Positions 1-10,404 of a DNA stretch of 64,000 bases are shown here, piece by piece. The stretch comes from Peronospora farinosa (Eukaryota; Oomycota; Peronosporomycetes; Peronosporales; Peronosporaceae). The stretch lies in the NCBI GenBank assembly GCA_947646735.1, contig CANTFK010000765.1:146420-210419 (forward strand). Direction: 5' to 3'. The stretch's first letter is position 1. Each line of letters begins with the position of its first letter. Position numbers and translations under genes: made by a program. The notes under the pieces were generated by a model. That model was not told the DNA's origin. It saw nothing but the letters and a program-made list of their open reading frames with translations, and did not search any database.

Positions 1-180
1 CATCGCATTCAATGCCTGCAGTGTGGTAACCTAGGTCACACCCTAGCTCGCTGTCGATTCACAGAAGACCAACTGCGGGGTCCCGGAGGCATTGAGGTGA
101 CTGAAGAGGACGTTCAGGATCTCGCAGATTTAGCAAAACCTCTTTCCAGTCTTGCAGAAATAAAAGCTATGGCGGCTTAA
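1..180 (+). pseudogene. LINE ORF1 C-terminus with CCHC zinc knuckle (partial)
   Basis: Frame 1 is open from the window edge to a TAA at 178-180. It contains one zinc knuckle, CLQCGNLGHTLARC (CX2CX4HX4C), followed by an acidic tail. Zinc knuckles near the C-terminus of the first ORF are typical of the nucleic-acid-binding ORF1/Gag-like protein of non-LTR and LTR retroelements. Its position just before an ORF containing an AP endonuclease favours a LINE ORF1. The N-terminal part lies outside the window, so the length cannot be judged. It could instead belong to an unrelated gag. Confidence 0.55.
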
Positions 181-417
181 CGACTTGAGCTTCAGATGGA
201 GGCGGAAGGGGCAGCCCAGGCAGCAGTAACGCCGACACGGGTCGCCAACGTTACAGAGTCTACGTCAGGGGTACCAGTGGTCCACATCACCAGCAGCACT
301 CCTCAGACCGAATAAGGATCAAAGTATATCCATCTGCAACCGGAAGCGGCCCCTCCACCCAAGCAACCGTGGCTAACGAAGTCAACCAAAGGGGGACGGT
401 CACAGTGGGATAAAAAA

Positions 418-2321
418 ATGGTTACAAATGCGGCCCCTGCATCCACGTCCGGAGTATACCAGGTGCTCATGGAGGACGACCACGATTTGAAAAGTAAAGC
501 TAACCCAGAGAGTAATAGTGAGACTCAGCTTGTGCAAGAAACCGTGGTCGATTTAACAAAGAACTCTCAGGACGGGCATGGACCCACTGGGAAATTGCCT
601 CTCACATCTGAGGAAAAGCACCGACAATCGGCAGGGACATTGCGCGGTCCAGCACAGATAGCAACGGATCCCGTTATCCTCACGCATAAACGGAAAGAGA
701 GAACGGCATTTTACAAGCTAGTCACTGGAACGGAGTCCATGAAACTTCCGGCGCTACCATTGGGCGCTAGATCAACATCTTCACCAGTTACATTGGCAGA
801 GGTGGAACTTCAACTAGGAGTCCGATCGGTCGCCACGCCTGCGACCGGAAACTGTATGGCTATGGCACTGGCGCAGGCGACAGCAGAAGCAACTTTGGAT
901 GGGCCAGACAAAACCCTTGAGTTACTTACTGCCAGCCTAAAGCGAGGCATAAAATATACAGGGCTGATTGATCTCGAAGGGCAACATGCACATGACCATA
1001 GAGTACATGTGCTCGCGAATGTCAAGAGAGGATGGCCCTCCATGACCCGGCAAGAGTCGGCCACTCAAATGCGGTGGTACCTTAAGGATTTTGCAAGCAG
1101 CTCCTCCGACAGAACAGTCGAAGTTAGTGAGGACACTTGGGGAGGAAGTGGTACGGTCGGCATGGCAGCCAATTTTCTGCAGAAAAAATCTATGTTATAC
1201 AGCAGTCAGAGGGCCCGAAACCGGGATGGCGGTGCAAGAAGCTTATTCCGACTACGGTCACACGAAATCGGCGAGTTATTGAGACAGCTGCGGAATATAC
1301 ACTGTCAATGATGAATTTAATTGACGAAGTGGTGGCAGACAAGATCGAGAATCCCGGACAATTACCACTTCTGCTGCATTTCTGGGGCCGCCATTACTCA
1401 GCGCTTCTCCATACTGGTAGGACCAGTCAGCTTCCGGACTTTGAAGAGGAGGTGGACAGTAAGGAGACTCAAGTAACGATTCTGGCGAATGGAAAGGCCA
1501 CTGAACCGTCGGGGACACCCGACACCACAACTTTACAACAACTCGTGACGTGGTCGGCTCCGGTGGACGATTTTATGGATGGACAATGGGACCCAGAAAC
1601 TTGGACTGGTGCTCCAGACGAGGTTTGGGCAGCGTTAAAAGCTTATACGGTGCATCCCGATATTCAACACGATCTCCACGTGCTTTTTACGGTTGACAAG
1701 CCGCTACAATATCGCGATTTAGTAACACTGGTTGTCACGTCAGTAAAGACCCTGGACATGACGAAGCAACAACAGGTTGCAGCAATATTACGTGGATGGG
1801 AAAACGAGAAGGCCGAATTATCTTTTTTTCAAAACCAGCAAGTTACGCATGACAAATTAAAATTTTGGCAATCCCAGCTCCACTCGGCTAGCAGAATTGG
1901 GCAAATTCTCGATCGCCACAGCGGCCCTTCGTCCCAAGAAATTTCTGGGTTACGCGCGGTTGACATAGGCTCGGCTGAAACGCAGCACCTTCGTCGCAGC
2001 TTGGAGGTAGATTGTCGCGCTTTAGTGTGTCGCCACCCTACAGCTAAACAAAACTTAGCTTTTATGGGCGGTCAAACGGTCTTACCGGCACTACCAACTA
2101 CGCCTCCAGCCGGGATACGATCAATTTCCGATGTAGCCCGAAAACGCAGCCATAATTCTTCCCCAGACGAACGGGTGTCGACCGGGGGTGTAGTGAGGAG
2201 CAAGCACACTGAGGATATTATCAAGAAAGGCCAAAAGACACCACCTCGACGTCGATCACAAAGGATGAGGACTATGAGCGCATTGATCGGGATGATTGGG
2301 CGGCAACGTGGGAGGCATTAG
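418..2321 (+). pseudogene. LINE ORF2 N-terminal part with OTU-like cysteine protease region
   Basis: An ATG at 418 opens frame 1 to 1,311. A second frame (from about 1,137, open to 2,321) carries on the protein. The switch lies at a run of six A around 1,181-1,187, where the frame-1 NFLQKK meets IYVIQQ in the other frame. Across the join one sees a GNC motif (ATGNCMAMALAQA, nucleophile Cys) and, about 100 residues later, PLLLHFWGRHYSALLH, whose WGRHYSA resembles the catalytic-His block of OTU deubiquitinases. In retroelements such a domain is thought to act on the polyprotein or on host ubiquitin; no function is proven here. Residues after the His block (to 2,321) match nothing I recognise. 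The single-base frameshift makes this a pseudogene unless the A-run is slippery. Confidence 0.55.
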
Positions 2322-2467
2322 CTCAGTAGTGGCCGTATCCCGGCAACATCCCTTTCCCCGCCGCTAGGAGCTCTACGACAGAGTGGCAGAGAGTAGCCAG
2401 GCACGCATCGGACCTACTACTATGGAATGTTAAGAGTTTTATCTTTCCAGGGGAACTACTGCAGATT

Positions 2468-2974
2468 TTGGATGTTTCAGTCATCGAACAATGGATGACT
2501 GACAGACGACGTGCTTGTTTGGAGGATGGGCTCAGGAAGTATCGTGAGCAGCCCATGAATCGCCCCACGCAACGATGGATTGATCGATGGATCGCCAACT
2601 TACAGCACCGCAGCGATCAAATAAAACTTGCGCCGCTAGTTGACAACGCTGATGATTGGAAATTACTACGTGCACACAACTACGCGGGGGACGACGTTCC
2701 TAAATTTTGTGATCCACAGCGTCGAACCCGGCTCAGTCAACATCTATTGTGTGCACTGTTGTACGACACCGAAATTGCGGCTCTCGTCGAAAGCACACCG
2801 ACGGCTAAACGAACGTCAGACAAACTCCGGTCCCATTTAAACTTATTAATTCAGAATGGGCGTTACAAGGAGGCGTATTACAGCCCGTCGAAATCGGCTA
2901 ATTGGGCTGCAATCGAGCGATTTTTTTGCTTCAGACTGGTCCACAAGGTGAAATCCAGTTTAGTTCAGTACTAA
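2468..2974 (+). pseudogene. LINE ORF2 middle segment, unrecognised
   Basis: This open frame of 168 codons lies in a third reading frame, between the OTU-like and endonuclease parts of ORF2. Its composition is coding-like (charged, no low complexity) and it probably continues the same polyprotein after another frameshift. I recognise no domain. The gap from 2,975 to 3,161 has no long frame and is presumably frameshifted coding sequence. Confidence 0.35.
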
Positions 2975-3161
2975 GGGCTCTCTACGGGTACCATTGAAGA
3001 CGTCCTATTTCAAATCTGCAATTGAAATTGCCGATGCCTTCGGACGTCACGAGATACTGAACAAATTTAATTCATCAAGACGCCCATCTCTTCCATCAGC
3101 GGATCGTCGAATACTCACCCAAAATGTTCTTGGTTTTACGAAAGCCACCCGAAAACTCTAG

Positions 3162-4130
3162 ATGGAAGCTTGGCGCCACACTCCGATCAAGCGACGACCT
3201 CTTGCATGGTGCATTCAGGAAACTCACGTGGAGACTGCGGATGAAGTTTTTGAATTGCAACTAGAGTGGAAACGTTTATGGGGTAAACATCTAGACATCA
3301 ATCAGGCCCCTATGTCTTACTGGAGCATAGGCTCATCCAGGGCTGCGGGGGTTGCTATTTTACTGACGCCTCGAGCAGCGGCTAATTCCGCGGGGTGGAA
3401 CGAACATCGATGGAATTCACGAGCCATTGGGGTGACAGTACATGATATGGTCATCTTCAATGTATACGCACCTAACAATAGGGCTGAGCGGGAAGGTTTT
3501 TTTACGGGCCTACAGGAGTGGAATATGCCATCCGACACTACTGTCCTGTTAGGGGATTTTAATAGTGTCCAAAGTCCCCAATTAGATAGATTGGGACAAA
3601 GGTCAGCCAGCAGTCCAGAAAGTCCAGCACTGGGTCGACTGCTAGAGGAGACTGAAGAAAGTGATGCTCAGCTATTAAGGGAACATGCCGAGGACGACGC
3701 GGCTGTAGATACGACGGATCATTATACGTATTGGAACAATGAGAAGGCCAGCAGTATCGACCGGTTTTACGTGCCCCAGGACTGGGCGCCGCAAGTAATT
3801 TGGGTATCCTCGACGCCACTTCCCCTATATTCTGACAATCAACAAGTCGAGCTACATCTGCGCGTCGCTCCATCAGATTGGAAACCATCCAAGCGAATTC
3901 CACCAAAAAGGTATCCCATTCAAACTCACCAGCCGGACCGCGTCTTGGACAACTTATTAAACGAAATGGACACTATGGGGGTTGGACACACTTCTGTGGT
4001 AAAGTCGATCAAGAAAAATTTGATCAACAATATCGAAAGTGATCATAATGTGGACCACTTACACGGCGGAAGTCATATCCTATGGATTATACTTGGCTAT
4101 TGTATGGGAGCGATCAAGATCTATCGATGA
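3162..4130 (+). pseudogene. LINE ORF2 apurinic/apyrimidinic endonuclease domain
   Basis: The frame contains the ordered motifs of the EEP (exonuclease-endonuclease-phosphatase) fold used by LINEs to nick target DNA: IQETHV (catalytic Glu), GVAILL, NVYAPN, LLGDFNSV (Asp and Asn), SSIDRFYV, and SDNQQVELHL where SDH is expected. The final catalytic His therefore appears to be replaced by Asn. Similarity ends near residue 265 and the reverse transcriptase that should follow is absent. The last 60 codons run into unrelated repeat sequence. The chosen start is only the first in-frame ATG and is not a real N-terminus. Confidence 0.7.
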
Positions 4131-4678
4131 ATGATCGCATAGTTTATACTTGGCTATTGTATTGGAATGACAGCTTATCTGGATCGAACATGTGATGGCC
4201 ACGGTTGGCCGGGGAGTACGCGGCGGTGATGACGATCAGGGTGGGAGATCGCTCGATAGCAGTCGTCGATCGTGATCGACAAGGGTGATCGACGATCGTG
4301 ATCAACAAGTGTGATCGACGATCGTGATCAACAAGTGTGATCGACGATCGTAAGCTCGATCTAGAAAGCCGATCGCGATATGTAACCGGTTACAGATCGA
4401 TCGTAACCTCGATTGACGAATCAAGATCGCGATGGTACGACGATCGTGATCAGGAAAGGGTGATCGTCGATCGTAACCTCGATCTAGAAAGCCGATCGCG
4501 AGAAGTAACCGGATACAGATCGTGATCGACAAGTGTGATCGTCGATCGTGATCGACAAGGGTGATCGACGATCGTGATCAGCAAGTGTGATCAGTATGAT
4601 CGACGATCAGCAAGTGTGACAAGTATGATCGACGATCAGCAAGTGTGACAAGTATGATCGACGATCGTGATCGACAAG
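4060..4678 (+). repeat. GATC/CGATCG-rich degenerate tandem repeat (left part)
   Basis: The stretch is dominated by variants of GATCGTGATCGACAAGTGTG and CGATCGTAACCTCGATC. GATC occurs every few bases and many palindromic CGATCG cores are present. At 4,080-4,170 two copies of an ATACTTGGCTATTGTAT motif precede it. The array continues at 12,404 after element A, so the two parts were contiguous before that insertion. Open frames inside it are by-products of the repeat. Confidence 0.8.
4674..4678. repeat. Target-site duplication ACAAG, left copy
   Basis: ACAAG directly abuts the TG that opens the left LTR and recurs at 12,400-12,404 just after the CA that closes the right LTR. Five-base duplications are usual for Ty3/gypsy integrases. 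Confidence 0.85.
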
Positions 4679-5022
4679 TGTAACGGGGCTAGAACGTACC
4701 GTCACTAGCTTACACGTGCGCTTGAGGAAGACTCAAGCCCGAGTATTAGGTATTAATTAAATTTAACTCTGATTTTTATTTTGGTTTTAATTCGTACTAA
4801 TTACGAAGATTTTTTAGTCGTAATAAATACGACAGTGTTCCCGCCTTTCGGGAACCACACAATTTCAGGTTGATTTATCATTGGTCCATATTGGGGACTT
4901 TAGGCCCAATAATAAACCAATAATAAATTACCACGCTGTGCCCGCTATTCGGGCCCAGCACCTGCCTACATATGTAATTCTTTATTTGTGTTAATGCTAT
5001 ATGTGTAATGTAGCCCATTACA
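4679..5022 (-). repeat. Element A 3' LTR
   Basis: It reads TGTAACGGGGC...GCCCATTACA on the + strand and matches 12,056-12,399. Because pol reads on the minus strand, this left copy is the 3' LTR. It has AT-rich central parts and short inverted terminal bases TGTAA/TTACA. Confidence 0.92.
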
Positions 5023-5035
5023 TCACCCCCTTCTC
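5023..5035 (-). other. Element A polypurine tract
   Basis: On the minus strand the bases just upstream of the 3' LTR read GAGAAGGGGGTGA. This purine run in the correct place is expected to prime plus-strand DNA synthesis. Confidence 0.75.
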
Positions 5036-6371
5036 ATGACAGCACTCACCAACCGTGAGTGCTCAACTGTCGAAAACCCTTCGCCCACAAACGAACAAGC
5101 AATGTCCGGAGACCCAACACCCAGTCCAGCAGCACTCCCAAGGAACGTCAGCGGGAGTGCATCAACCAACATCATGGCGCGGCAGCTCATACCTTGGTCG
5201 CTGTACGACTTGTCCGGAGCTCACGCTCCAGACTCACTGGACATGATGCGGGACTACTTCCACCGATTTCGAAAACTGCGCGGGAAAGGTCTTGATGGAA
5301 TCGAGCATGAAGCTCTACAACGTTCTTGGTGCGCCTTCATCCAACGTTGGAATCGGATGACAATCTTGTGACTCGACTCCACGCCCAACTCATGACGAAT
5401 GGCGACGACACATCGCTGAGTGTCCACTCAGTGATCGCGAACGAAGTTGGATTGCGAAGTATGAGCGAAGTCTGGGCGAACGGAGAAGCGCAGTTATTCG
5501 TGGTGCGCCCTGCTGGCGGCACCACTCGCGACAGCGGAGTCGATCTCCGCGGGATCATCAGCGCAGGGCAGCGATACGTTCGCCTGCCCGTCCAGTTGCG
5601 CGATTCTCGCCTCGCAATCGTGATATGTATTCACCGCGACGTTCTCGATCACGGCATCGTTCTCGTTCGCGACATCGTTCTCGTTCACGGCATCGTTCTC
5701 GTTCGCGACATCGTTCTCGTTCTTGTCATCGTTCCCGTTTCCGCAAACGTGAATCTCCTTACCGCTCTCGTTTGTCACGAGAGCGTTCGCGTGCTCGCCC
5801 GCCTTGGAATAGTCCGACTTTGTGGCTTCATACGACAGAACCACATCTGGAACGTCACGAAGGAGCGAGGAACGTGGTTCCCATGTATCCTGCTCGGGAG
5901 GGAATCCAAGCCAACGTACTCGGTACCTACGCACGGATGGAACCGCACGCTTCTCATGAGCCGACTGCAGTAATGGTTGTGGAGGGTCCTCGTGACCCAC
6001 AATGCGGTCTACAATCCAGCGCACCTGTCCCTCCGCATCAACAAGCGGAGGAGGGCTCTCGCGGTGGTAGAGCTGGCGTCCTGGTTGCTCAGGACGATGT
6101 TGATCAGGCCGTGAATATAGCTGCCGATGCTCGGCTGGAGGCTGAGGCTGCCAGTGAACGTGCTGCCCAGGCGGAGAAGACTTCGAGTGAGACCCGGCAG
6201 TCGAACCGTGAACTGCTCGAGCGGATAAGGATTCTGGAGCGCCAGATGCTTGGTCAGGTTCAGACGGGATCGAGACCCCGCCCCATGTCATCGGCGCGTC
6301 GAGCGCGACGGGAAGGCCGTTCGACTTACGAACCCCTGAAGCCGGCGTCGGAGCCAAACCGTGAAGCGTAG
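5036..6371 (+). CDS. Element A antisense ORF (aORF): RS-repeat, coiled-coil protein, one frameshift
   Basis: An ATG lies 14 bp inside the LTR and opens 111 codons (to 5,371). A one-base frame change between about 5,360 and 5,371 leads into a frame open to a TAG ending at 6,371, giving about 444 residues in all. In order it shows a Ser/Pro/Thr-rich start, a basic region, an Arg-Ser repeat (RSRHRS units, 5,630-5,760), and near the C-terminus an Ala/Glu-rich heptad region (about 6,100-6,260, with the core NRELLERIRILERQM) that should form a coiled coil. From 5,494 onward it is antisense to the integrase C-terminus and chromodomain of the same element. Function is unknown. Plant Tat-lineage gypsy elements are known to carry antisense ORFs in this position. 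It could be a by-product of codon bias. Confidence 0.45.
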
Positions 6372-6834
6372 CCGGAAGATATTCCTTCAGCCGCCCGACA
6401 TAGAATGTCGGGTGGAGTTGCAGTGAAGAGGGGACGTCGAGTGTATAAGCGTCGCCAATTGCCTTCAGAACCTTGAAAGGACCGATGAATCGTGGCGCGA
6501 GTTTACTCGCGCCCAGATTAGTGACCGCAGAATCCCTTAAACCTTCCGTCGATAATAATACACGGTCACCTTTCTCAAACTTGCTCATGTTCTTTCTTCC
6601 ATGTTTGTCAGCGTTCTCCTTCTGTTGGTCTACAGCAGTTTGTAGTGCGTCGCGTACAAACCTGGTGATGGCTTGACGTTGGAGTATAAATTCCGACACG
6701 GCCATGTCATCAATTGGTCGCGCCGACTCAATCGGCGCGTAGTTGGCAGTAGGGGAACGTTTACCCGAAGACGGGTCAATCAATGTGTGCGCAGTCCATC
6801 GATCTAATGGGGACGCCACGTCTGGTGGCATCAA
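5494..6834 (-). pseudogene. Element A integrase C-terminus and chromodomain
   Basis: The frame continues pol after a TGA at 6,856-6,858. It contains the gypsy integrase C-terminal module (EKGDRVLLSTEGL, then APRFIGPFKVL, HPTFYVGRLKEYL), a proline- and glutamine-rich linker, and a chromodomain (QVRWIVDRIVGHE ... YRVRWLGFPPEQDTWEPRS, roughly 5,790-6,010). Chromodomains in gypsy integrases bind modified histones and steer insertion to heterochromatin. The tail carries a tandem acidic NENDVA/NENDAV repeat (5,630-5,760), which is the antisense of the Arg-Ser repeat in the aORF, and then a short C-terminus of no known kind. Confidence 0.85.
5625..5765. repeat. 18-bp coding minisatellite (NEND / RSRHRS)
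   Basis: About seven near-identical 18-bp units alternate GTTCTCGTTCGCGACATC and GTTCTCGTTCACGGCATC. The period is a multiple of three, so both strands stay open: NEND(V/A)(A/V) on the minus strand and RSRHRS on the plus strand. Confidence 0.85.
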
Positions 6835-6855
6835 AGTAGCCGTCTTTGCCTTTAA

Positions 6856-7870
6856 TCAGGTTACTGCATTCGCGCTCAAAATACCGTGAGCTGCACTCGA
6901 TCCTTGTTTATCACCTTTATCCCCCCCCAGAGTGGAGCCACTAGGTTTTGTGGGTCGCCCCACGGCCAGGACAGTAGGAACACGAGGGTGACGAGCCGAA
7001 TTTACAAAAAATGACGTCAACCCTGTTGACGCGTGTACGGCGTTGTTGAGTGCGAACTCAGCGAGTGGTAAAAATGCACTCCAACTTGTAAATGACGTAG
7101 CATAACTCCGAAGAACATCTTCGAGGACTCGGTTCACGCGCTCGGTCTGCCCATCCGTTTCCGGATGGGATGCCGTCGACATCAGCAGTTTTGTCCCGAG
7201 GAGCTCGAAAATTGATGTCCAAAATGCGGACGTAAATCGCGGATCACGGTCCGAAACAATGTTTTCTGGAAGGCCATGATGACGGAACACCGCGTCGATG
7301 AAGTGCGCCGCGGTCTCTGCCGCGGTGACCTTAGCGTGAACAGGCACGAGATGTGTCATCTTGCTGAATCTGTCAACAAAGACCAAGATGCCCGTTCGAG
7401 CTTGGCTATCGGGCGCAAGCCCGAAGATAAAGTCCATCGAAACTGATCTCCAGGCCTCTGCTGCAATTGGCAACGATCGCAAGGGAGCCTGTGACGATGG
7501 AGATGGCTTCACACGCTGGCATATTTCGCACGTTCGGATCCAGTTGCGTACCCACTTATACATGTGGGGCCAGAAGAAGTCTCGAGACACAGCCGCGAAA
7601 GTCTTTTCGTGGCCTAAATGGCCGCCAGCAGGAGCATCGTGATACTCGTGAATGATTCTTGCACGCAAATCCATGTCATTGGCAATCACCGTGCGAGGAG
7701 AATCGAATTGGTCGATGCTATACAGAAGCAAATCGCCATCTAAACTGTATCGATGAATATGGTCGCGCTTGGTACGGGATAATGCTCCCAGTGCAGCATC
7801 GCTGGGAGCACGCAGATACTAGATAATGTCTGCATAATCTGAGTCACCCTTGTACGCTGCGACGATCTCA
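6856..7870 (-). pseudogene. Element A integrase zinc finger and catalytic core
   Basis: From about 7,870 the frame is broken by TAG codons near 7,818 and at 7,885-7,887; 7,731-6,856 is open. It shows the HHCC zinc-binding region (HEYHDAPAGGHLGH ... TCEICQ) and a DDE core: SMDFIFG (first Asp), VSDRDPRFTS (second Asp) and SHPETDGQTERVN (Glu). This enzyme joins the cDNA ends to the host chromosome. The catalytic residues look intact, so only nonsense changes separate this copy from an active frame. A glycine- and serine-rich tail follows. Confidence 0.9.
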
Positions 7871-7884
7871 TCAAATAAACACGG

Positions 7885-8730
7885 CTAGGGTGTAACCCGA
7901 GTTAAGTTCAGCGATACACACATTGCACATCGGTCATCATCGTCCTCGTCATCAGTAGCCTGGCGACTCAGAGCAGTCCGAGGATCGTAGTCGGGACGTC
8001 GTGACAAGGCGTCAGCGAGAATATTGGTCTTGCCTGGCTTGTAATGCACGACGAAGTTGTACTCAGAGAAGAATGAGAGCCATCGTGCCATCCGTTGGGA
8101 CAGGTGTGGGCTCTTCATCGCTGTGCGCAGCGATGCATGATCGGTGTACAAAGCAAACGTACTTTTACCAAGGAGATGCACGCGAAACTTGATGAGTGCA
8201 TAGCGCAACGCTAATAACTTCTTGTCGTGAACCGGATAGTTCTTCTCAGCTGGCTTCATCTGTCGCGACTGGTAACTCACGACTCGTTCACGGCCCTCAT
8301 CATCAAATTGCATGAGGGCACAACCGATTGCAAAATCCCTGGCGTCGCAAACCACGTGGAACGGCTTGGAATCGTCTGGTAGGACCAGGACTGGCGCTGA
8401 CGCTAGGCTCTTCTTTACTGCTTCGAAGGCTGCTTGGTGCTCGGGACGCCACAACCACGTGGCGTCTTTCTTCAAGAGTGACGACAAAGGCTGGATAGAA
8501 CCAGCATAATCCTTCGTATAATTGTGCAAATAAGTAGCCAAGCCGAGCCACTGGCGCAACTCTGTAGGGTTCTTGGGCGTGGGCCAAGAACAGATGGACG
8601 ACACCTTCTCTGGATCAGCTCGAACTCCCGATTTACTCACATAGCAACCCAACACCGGAATCTCCGGTGCACAAAAGACACACTTCTTGAGATTCGCGTA
8701 CAACTTGTTGTCCCGCATAACTTGAAACAC
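7885..8730 (-). pseudogene. Element A reverse transcriptase connection and RNase H
   Basis: This is the same frame as the RT segment, after an in-frame TAA at 8,743-8,745 (a Glu codon in related copies). It holds the RT thumb (ANLKKCVFCAPEIPVLGC, GLATYLHNY) and a gypsy RNase H: VVCDARDFAIGCAL (catalytic Asp), NYPVHDKKLLAL (Glu), YTDHASLR (Asp), and NILADALSRR (terminal Asp). It degrades the RNA strand during cDNA synthesis. A Asp/Glu-rich spacer leads towards integrase and ends at a TAG. Confidence 0.9.
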
Positions 8731-8742
8731 TTGCTTCAGGTG

Positions 8743-10308
8743 TTATAGGTGAACTTGGACATTGTTGAGGTTGCCCTCGGCGCGACTATGGACGAAGATA
8801 TCGTCAAAATAACTTGGGGCAAAGTTCCGAAGAGGTCTCAACACTTGAGACACCATGCGATTGAAAGTGGCCGGAGCGTTCTTCAACCCTTGTGGCATTA
8901 CCAGCCACTCCCATAACATGCCACTCGGGGTGCTCACCGCGGTGAGTGGGATATCGCTCGGGCGCATCAAAATCTGGTAAAAGCCATCGGTCAAGTCGAT
9001 GGCACTGAAGATGACACTACCTGACATGGAATTCAGCACCATGTCCTTCCTGGGAATTGGCGTTTGCGCAGGAATAGTGGCATCATTCAACGTATTGAAC
9101 GCATGCACTATCCGCCAGCCTCCCGTAGCCTTCTTCACGCAGAAGGTTGGACTCGAATGTGGTGAGATACTCTCCCGCACATGACCCGCTTTGCGGCGAC
9201 CTTCAAAGAATGCGTCAATAGCTTCGACTTGATCTCGAGGCAACGGCCACTGCCGTGTCACACAATACTTCGACCCTGGCACGAGATCAATCTCGTGCCG
9301 AACACCGCGGTCCGCAGGAAGTTCAGCCGGGATCTTGTCCGGGAACACGTCTGCATACTCACGAGCAATGTCGTAGACGGGGTTACCAGACTCTCGCAGG
9401 GCCTCCCATGACTGTGATGCAAACCTTTCTTCACGCGCAGACTTCGGCTCAGCGCTTTGAGGACGCGCCATATGCTCCTCGTTTGCCACGGTAACCACCT
9501 CGTTGGTGATTAGACACACTTGTTCCACAGTGCCTCCCTTAAGGTCACGTAGGAAATGCTTCCAGAAAATCCCTGGAAGACTTGTAATGGAAGACGCATT
9601 ACGAGGAGGACTCTCGACCTCGATATATTGGCGCCTTTGTGGACTCCCTTCCACGTACACGATAGCGTGGACGCATTCCAACGCTAAATTCTCGGTGCTG
9701 TTGTCCCCATCGTGCTTCGAGCCACTACTCGAACTCGAAGCTGGCGAACCGCAGTCAGGTGATAAACCATCACCCCCCTCTAGGCACTGGATGTCTTCAT
9801 CCAAGATGCCGGAAACACTGGACGGGAGTACCCCAAACTCGACCGTCGACACTTGATGCGGGAGCTCCTGCTCGGCCGCCGTAAACCCGCGTGGGAGCCC
9901 CTGCTCAACCACAGTATGCCCATGTGGGAACCTCGGTTCGACCACAGTGGGTGATGATGGGAACCTCGGTTCGACCATCATGCTCTCGCGTGGGGACTCC
10001 TGTCCGTCCACGTTGTACTCGTGTGGGAGCCCCTGCTCGACCACAATATGCCCATGTGGGAACCTCGGTTCGACCACAGTGGGTGATGATGGGAACCCCG
10101 GTTCGACCATCATGCTCTCGCGTGAGGACTCCTGTCCGTCCACGTCACACTCGCTGGCGAGCTCTTGCTCGTCGCCACAATGCCCTTGTGGGAGCCCCTG
10201 CTCGACCACAATAGGTGCAGATGGGAACCCCGGTTCAACCACTGCATTCACGTGCGGGAACCCCTGTTCAACCGCATTAATGACGCGCGGGAACCCCTGT
10301 TCGACCAC
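8743..10308 (-). pseudogene. Element A pro-RT linker and reverse transcriptase palm
   Basis: The N-terminal half is an 11-residue tandem repeat (see 9,850-10,310) followed by an acidic spacer. The RT starts near [10 protein letters not shown] and carries [44 protein letters not shown] (first catalytic Asp), [15 protein letters not shown], and the YFDD active site ([12 protein letters not shown]) near 8,800. The enzyme copies genomic RNA into cDNA. A TGA at 10,405-10,407 separates it from the protease in the same frame. The frame ends at a TAA six codons after LNNVQ. Confidence 0.9.
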
Positions 10309-10310
10309 TT
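9850..10310 (-). repeat. 33-bp tandem repeat encoding an 11-residue motif in pol
   Basis: About 14-15 units of 33 bp encode variants of [11 protein letters not shown] and [11 protein letters not shown], interrupted by [15 protein letters not shown] units. A higher-order unit of several motifs appears to be duplicated (9,915-10,075 against 10,040-10,200). Because the period is 33, the frame is kept. It lies between protease and reverse transcriptase, a flexible region. Confidence 0.85.
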
Positions 10311-10404
10311 CGTCCTCGTCGTCCTCTTCGCTCTGTAGCGAGGAGTCACTGTCACTTGTGTCCCGAAGAACAGCACAAGCAGTGCAGAGAGGGCCATCGC
10401 TCGC

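Larger units (their letters stand above)
1..3990 (+). mobile_element. Non-LTR (LINE) retrotransposon, 3'-truncated and frameshifted
   Basis: This span groups an ORF1 tail with a zinc knuckle (1-180), a 237-bp inter-ORF spacer, and a long broken ORF2 with an OTU-like protease region (418-2,321) and an apurinic endonuclease (3,162 to about 3,930). No reverse transcriptase or 3' tail follows. After about 3,990 coding similarity stops and the sequence passes into short repeats, so the element is truncated inside ORF2. ORF2 needs at least three frame changes to be read. The clade is not assigned. Dualen/RandI-type LINEs are known to combine an OTU-like protease with endonucleases, but that link is an inference here. 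Confidence 0.6.

Noticed and set aside
4302..4532. Open frames on both strands within the GATC repeat
   Set aside because: They arise from the repeat unit; composition is repetitive and no domain is seen.
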